Part shown: positions 23,015 to 26,233 of the stretch, one piece after another | Layout: each line of letters begins with the position of its first letter | Numbering within the stretch: the first letter of the stretch is position 1 | Source of the DNA: Clostridiales bacterium | GTDB lineage: Bacteria > Bacillota > Clostridia > TANB77 > CAG-508 | Assembly: GCA_004553715.1 (NCBI GenBank) | Contig: SFKP01000008.1 | Coordinates: 1 to 26,233, forward strand | Reading direction: 5' to 3' | DNA length: 26,233 bases | Made by a program: the position numbers and the translations under genes | Notes under the pieces: generated by a model | The model's input: the letters and a program-made list of their open reading frames with translations, nothing else | What the model was told of the DNA's origin: nothing | The model's database searches: none

Positions 23015-25156
23015 ATGAGAACTCCTAGAAGACAAAATATGATGGGACCAAAAAACCAAGGTTCAGGGGAAAAAGCAAAGGATTTTAAATCAGCAATAAA
23101 AAGATTGATAAAAGAACTTTCAAGTTTAAGAGGAATAATAGTATTTGCTTTAATTTTAGCAATTATTAGTGCAATACTTTCAATAGCAGCACCAAATAAA
23201 CTATCTAGTATTACAGATGTCATATCAGAAGGTTTAGTAATAAACAAAGAAAATGCAGAAATATTAGCAAAAACTATCCAAAAAAATATTACAAAAGCAA
23301 CTGAAGAAATGCAAGCTCAATTAACTATAGAAATCCCAGCAGGATTTGAAATGCAAAATATAGATGAAACAAATATGGACAGTGATTTATCAGCAATGCA
23401 AAAGCCAGAACTGCCAGAAATAGAGATGAATGGAATAAAGGTATCATCAGAAGACCAATATGAATTTATAGAGCAGATGAGTTTATTAGATGAAAACACA
23501 GAAATTTCGGACATATATGGCGAAATAGATAGTATGCCAGAAAATATAAAAGAATTACTAAAACCTACAATGAATATAGAGAAAATCAAAAAAATATCAA
23601 TATTTTTATTAGGCTTATATATATGCAGTGCACTATTTAACTATATACAATCACTTTGCATGACAGATGTTGCAAATAAATTTGCTAAAACTTTGAGAAC
23701 AAGAATATCACATAAAATAAATAAACTACCATTAAAATATTTTGATAAACATCAATCTGGCGATATATTATCAAGGGTAACAAATGATGTAGACACAATA
23801 GCACAAACAATGAACAACTCTTTAGGAATGCTAGTAAGTAGTATAACATTATTTATAGGTTCAATAATTATGATGTTTTGGACAAATTGGATTATGGCCT
23901 TAACAGCAATAATATCAAGCTTACTAGGATTTGCTGGTATGACTTATGTACTTAAAAAATCTCAAAAATATTTTGATATAAGACAAATTGAATTAGGAAA
24001 TTTGAATGGACATATTGAAGAAATATATTCAGGATTAAATGTTGTAAAAGCATATAATGGTCAAAAAGAATGTAATAAAAAATTTGATTACTTAAATAAA
24101 AAGCTTAAAGAGGCAAACAGAAAAAGTCAATTTCTATCTGGACTTATGCAACCAATGATGGGATTTGTAGGAAACTTTGGATATGTAGCAGTATGTATAG
24201 TAGGAGCACTACTTGCAATGAATAATCACATTACATTTGGTGTAATTGTAGCATTTATAACATATGTAAGATTATTTACAAATCCATTAGCACAAATCGC
24301 GCAAGCAATAACATCACTTCAATCTACAGCAGCTGCTAGTGAAAGAGTTTTTGAATTTGTAGATGAAAAAGAAATGACAGATGAAAGCAATTTAAAAGGA
24401 AAGATTGAAAAAACACAAGCAAAAGGGAAAATAGAATTTAAAAATGTTGTTTTTCAATATGAAGATACAGATAAGCAAACAATAAAAGATTTTACAGCAA
24501 CAGCATTACCAGGGCAAAAAATTGCCATAGTTGGACCAACAGGGGCAGGAAAAACAACAATGGTAAATTTACTTATGAAATTCTATGAAATAAACTCTGG
24601 AGATATCTTAATTGATGGAACATCAATTAAAGATTTAACAAGAGCAAACATACATGACCTATTTACGATGGTACTACAAGATACTTGGTTATTTGAAGGA
24701 ACAATCAAAGAAAACATAGTATATAACAGAAAAAATATAACAGATGAGCAGGTAGAAGCGGTATGCAAAGAGGTAGGACTAGACCATTTTATACAAACAT
24801 TATCAGGTGGATACAATGCAAAAATATCAGAAAATGACAGTATATCAGTGGGACAAAGACAATTGCTGACAATAGCAAGAGGAATGCTAGATGATGCACC
24901 ATTTTTAATATTAGATGAGGCAACATCAAATGTAGATACAAGAACAGAAGAGCTAGTGCAATCAGCAATGGATAAACTAACAGAAGGAAAAACATCATTC
25001 ATCATAGCACACAGACTATCTACAATAAGAAATGCTGACCTAATACTTGTTATGAAGGATGGAAATATAGTAGAACAAGGAAATCACGAAGAACTAATGA
25101 AACAAAACGGACACTATGCAGAACTATACAATTCACAATTTGACAAAAACGAATAG
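23015..25156 (+). CDS. ABC exporter half-transporter, catalytic subunit with large extracytoplasmic insert
   Basis: 713 residues. After helix 1 (about 33-54) an insert of about 130 residues (about 60-190), acidic and rich in Met, Glu and Ile, precedes helix 2 (about 193-212), so it should lie outside the cell. The nucleotide-binding domain has Walker A GPTGAGKTT (507-515), Walker B LDE (D634, E635) and the switch AHR (H666), all canonical. The signature is ISVGQ (610-614) instead of LSGGQ. This complements the changes in the previous subunit: one active and one degenerate site per heterodimer. The only in-frame start is ATG 23015; a six-codon overlapping ORF with its own AAAGGAGG ends one base before it. 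Confidence 0.93.
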   Translation: MRTPRRQNMMGPKNQGSGEKAKDFKSAIKRLIKELSSLRGIIVFALILAIISAILSIAAPNKLSSITDVISEGLVINKENAEILAKTIQKNITKATEEMQAQLTIEIPAGFEMQNIDETNMDSDLSAMQKPELPEIEMNGIKVSSEDQYEFIEQMSLLDENTEISDIYGEIDSMPENIKELLKPTMNIEKIKKISIFLLGLYICSALFNYIQSLCMTDVANKFAKTLRTRISHKINKLPLKYFDKHQSGDILSRVTNDVDTIAQTMNNSLGMLVSSITLFIGSIIMMFWTNWIMALTAIISSLLGFAGMTYVLKKSQKYFDIRQIELGNLNGHIEEIYSGLNVVKAYNGQKECNKKFDYLNKKLKEANRKSQFLSGLMQPMMGFVGNFGYVAVCIVGALLAMNNHITFGVIVAFITYVRLFTNPLAQIAQAITSLQSTAAASERVFEFVDEKEMTDESNLKGKIEKTQAKGKIEFKNVVFQYEDTDKQTIKDFTATALPGQKIAIVGPTGAGKTTMVNLLMKFYEINSGDILIDGTSIKDLTRANIHDLFTMVLQDTWLFEGTIKENIVYNRKNITDEQVEAVCKEVGLDHFIQTLSGGYNAKISENDSISVGQRQLLTIARGMLDDAPFLILDEATSNVDTRTEELVQSAMDKLTEGKTSFIIAHRLSTIRNADLILVMKDGNIVEQGNHEELMKQNGHYAELYNSQFDKNE

Positions 25157-25157
25157 A

Positions 25158-25189
25158 CAAAGGGACACCCTCAGATAGGGGGACTTAAG
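25158..25189. repeat. Partial copy of the REP-like element
   Basis: CAAAGGGACACC (25158-25169, preceded by A-G-A as in the first copy) and GGGGACTTAAG (25179-25189) reproduce the left arm and loop of the palindrome at 20654-20694, but the right stem arm is missing. It lies directly after the exporter stop codon. Confidence 0.6.
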
Positions 25190-25221
25190 TTTTTGTTTAG
25201 CGGTTTTTAAGCACTAATTTT

Positions 25222-25262
25222 TAAAAAAACAAAGGCTACATTTTAAAAATGTAACCTTTGTT
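25222..25262 (-). terminator. Intrinsic terminator of the radical SAM gene
   Basis: AACAAAGG (25228-25235) pairs with CCTTTGTT (25255-25262). After one mismatch, TACATT pairs with AATGTA. On the minus strand the stem is followed by a run of seven T (25221-25229). It overlaps the stop codon of the minus-strand gene and may also stop the exporter transcript. Confidence 0.85.
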
Positions 25263-26151
25263 AATATCCAAAATCTGGCACATATTCTTCTTCGTGTTCT
25301 CCTAAATCTTGCATATATCCATTTTTTATATCTAATTCATACGCAAAATTTTCAATTTCTTTGTATTCTTTTTTCGTTAATTTTCTATTTAATAAAGGAA
25401 TTCTTTTTGCCATATAACATGGGAAATATTGAGCCATAACACTTATATAAACATCAGAAGATAAGTTATCTTTAAGCCATTTTAGTACCTTTTTAGAATT
25501 ATCAATATAATTTGGAAGAACTAAATGTCTTACAATTAGACCTTTTTTAATAATCCCATTGTCATCTAATTTGGGAGAACCAACTTGTCTATACATTTCT
25601 TTTATAGCACTTGTTGCATATTCAAAATAGGATTTAATTCCTGAATACTTAAAAGCAATATCATCATCAGCGTATTTAAGATCTGGCAAATAAACATCTA
25701 TAAATCCATCTAAAGCTTTTAGAGTTTCTACTTTTTCATAACCATTAGAATTATAAACAATAGGAAGAATTAATCCGTTCGATTTTGCAATTTTTAAAGC
25801 TTCAATTATTTGGTATGTATAAATAGTAGGAGTCACTAAGTTTATGTTATGAGCACCTTTTTTTTGCAATCCTAAAAAGATATTTGCAAGTTCTTGAATT
25901 GAATAAAGTGTACCATTTCCTTCAGCACTTATTTTATAATTTTGACAAAACTTACAATGCAAATTGCAGTGTGAAAAAAACACTGCACCAGAGCCATTTG
26001 TACCACTTATACAAGGCTCTTCATAATAGTGAAGATCATATAAAGCAACTTTAACTTCGGATGATGCTTTGCAACGACCAAGTTTTCCATCTAATCTATT
26101 TACTTTACAATTATTAGGACAAATTGAACATGTCTGTAAATTTTCTAACAT
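25261..26151 (-). CDS. PflX-like radical SAM protein (pyruvate formate-lyase activase homologue)
   Basis: 296 residues. The N-terminal Cys set CSICPNNC...C (C8, C11, C15, C27) is the auxiliary or zinc-like motif of the PflX/COG1313 group. The radical SAM cluster motif is CNLHCKFC (C62, C66, C69), followed by the aromatic/Gln NY. A GNGTLY segment and NLVTPT (the glycine-rich SAM-binding and strand motifs) and the conserved DVYLPDLKY follow. The C-terminal part has MAQYFP. Such enzymes cleave S-adenosylmethionine to make a radical. The substrate of this subfamily is not established, and no glycyl-radical enzyme lies nearby. Single gene with clear promoter, AAGGAGC ribosome site (26157-26163) and terminator. 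Confidence 0.9.
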   Translation of the reverse strand: MLENLQTCSICPNNCKVNRLDGKLGRCKASSEVKVALYDLHYYEEPCISGTNGSGAVFFSHCNLHCKFCQNYKISAEGNGTLYSIQELANIFLGLQKKGAHNINLVTPTIYTYQIIEALKIAKSNGLILPIVYNSNGYEKVETLKALDGFIDVYLPDLKYADDDIAFKYSGIKSYFEYATSAIKEMYRQVGSPKLDDNGIIKKGLIVRHLVLPNYIDNSKKVLKWLKDNLSSDVYISVMAQYFPCYMAKRIPLLNRKLTKKEYKEIENFAYELDIKNGYMQDLGEHEEEYVPDFGY

Positions 26152-26186
26152 AAAAAGCTCCTTAAAATAAACATATTGCTTTAAAT

Positions 26187-26215
26187 AATATACAACTTTT
26201 TATTAAATATTGCAA
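26187..26215 (-). promoter_or_regulatory. Sigma-A promoter of the radical SAM gene
   Basis: On the minus strand TTGCAA (26210-26215) and TATATT (26187-26192) are separated by 17 bp, 36 bp upstream of the start codon. Confidence 0.7.
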
Positions 26216-26233
26216 GACGAAAGAGGGGAAAGA

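Noticed and set aside
1..26233. CRISPR arrays, tRNA or rRNA genes, integrases
   Set aside because: No regularly spaced repeats, cloverleaf sequences, rRNA motifs or recombinase-like products were seen on either strand.

Overview
This is a very AT-rich window with dense, mostly co-directional genes, strong AGGAGG-type ribosome binding sites and occasional GTG/TTG starts. It carries an alpha/beta-type small acid-soluble spore protein (SASP), a SpoIVB-type peptidase and an SMC gene. Together these point to an endospore-forming, low-GC Firmicute, most likely a clostridial lineage, possibly uncultured. The species cannot be told from the sequence alone.

Layout. (1) 140-2664 is an accessory stretch. 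It holds a secreted, membrane-tethered staphylococcal-type nuclease with a His-rich N-terminal domain, then a hypothetical gene that appears split by a frameshift (992-1534 plus the open frame to 2474), then a 54-codon remnant of an ABC-F ATPase. (2) 2771-2971 (minus strand) is a SASP gene, separated from the remnant by a bidirectional terminator. (3) 3201-14736 is one long apparent operon for a divergent Tad/Flp-like pilus or secretion machine. In order it encodes a CpaB/RcpC-like SAF protein, two ParA/MinD (CpaE/TadZ)-like proteins without a normal Walker A motif (the first frameshifted), a CpaF/TadA-like ATPase with an N-terminal membrane anchor, a single TadB-TadC-like fused platform protein, seven small pilin-like proteins whose hydrophobic helix starts almost at the initiator Met with no visible leader peptide, and a 608-residue surface or tip protein. 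The 60-residue member is the best candidate for the bulk filament subunit. No prepilin peptidase or secretin lies in the window. (4) 14783-15994 is spoIVB, immediately downstream, with its Shine-Dalgarno and start codon inside a predicted hairpin. (5) 16204-19755 is smc, followed by small membrane and hypothetical proteins. (6) 20782-25156 is a MarR regulator with a heterodimeric ABC exporter, apparently one autoregulated unit. (7) 25261-26151 (minus strand) is a PflX-like radical SAM protein with a clear promoter and terminator.

How it works together. The core of the window is the pilus operon: membrane-anchored motor ATPase, fused inner-membrane platform, ParA-like positioning factors, SAF-domain assembly protein and a graded set of pilin-like subunits. 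The most unusual points are the apparently leaderless pilin family, the degenerate P-loops of both ParA-like proteins, the three-segment alternative RNA hairpin after the putative major subunit, and the location of the operon between two sporulation genes. Two frameshifted genes within 5 kb could reflect real decay or assembly or consensus errors.
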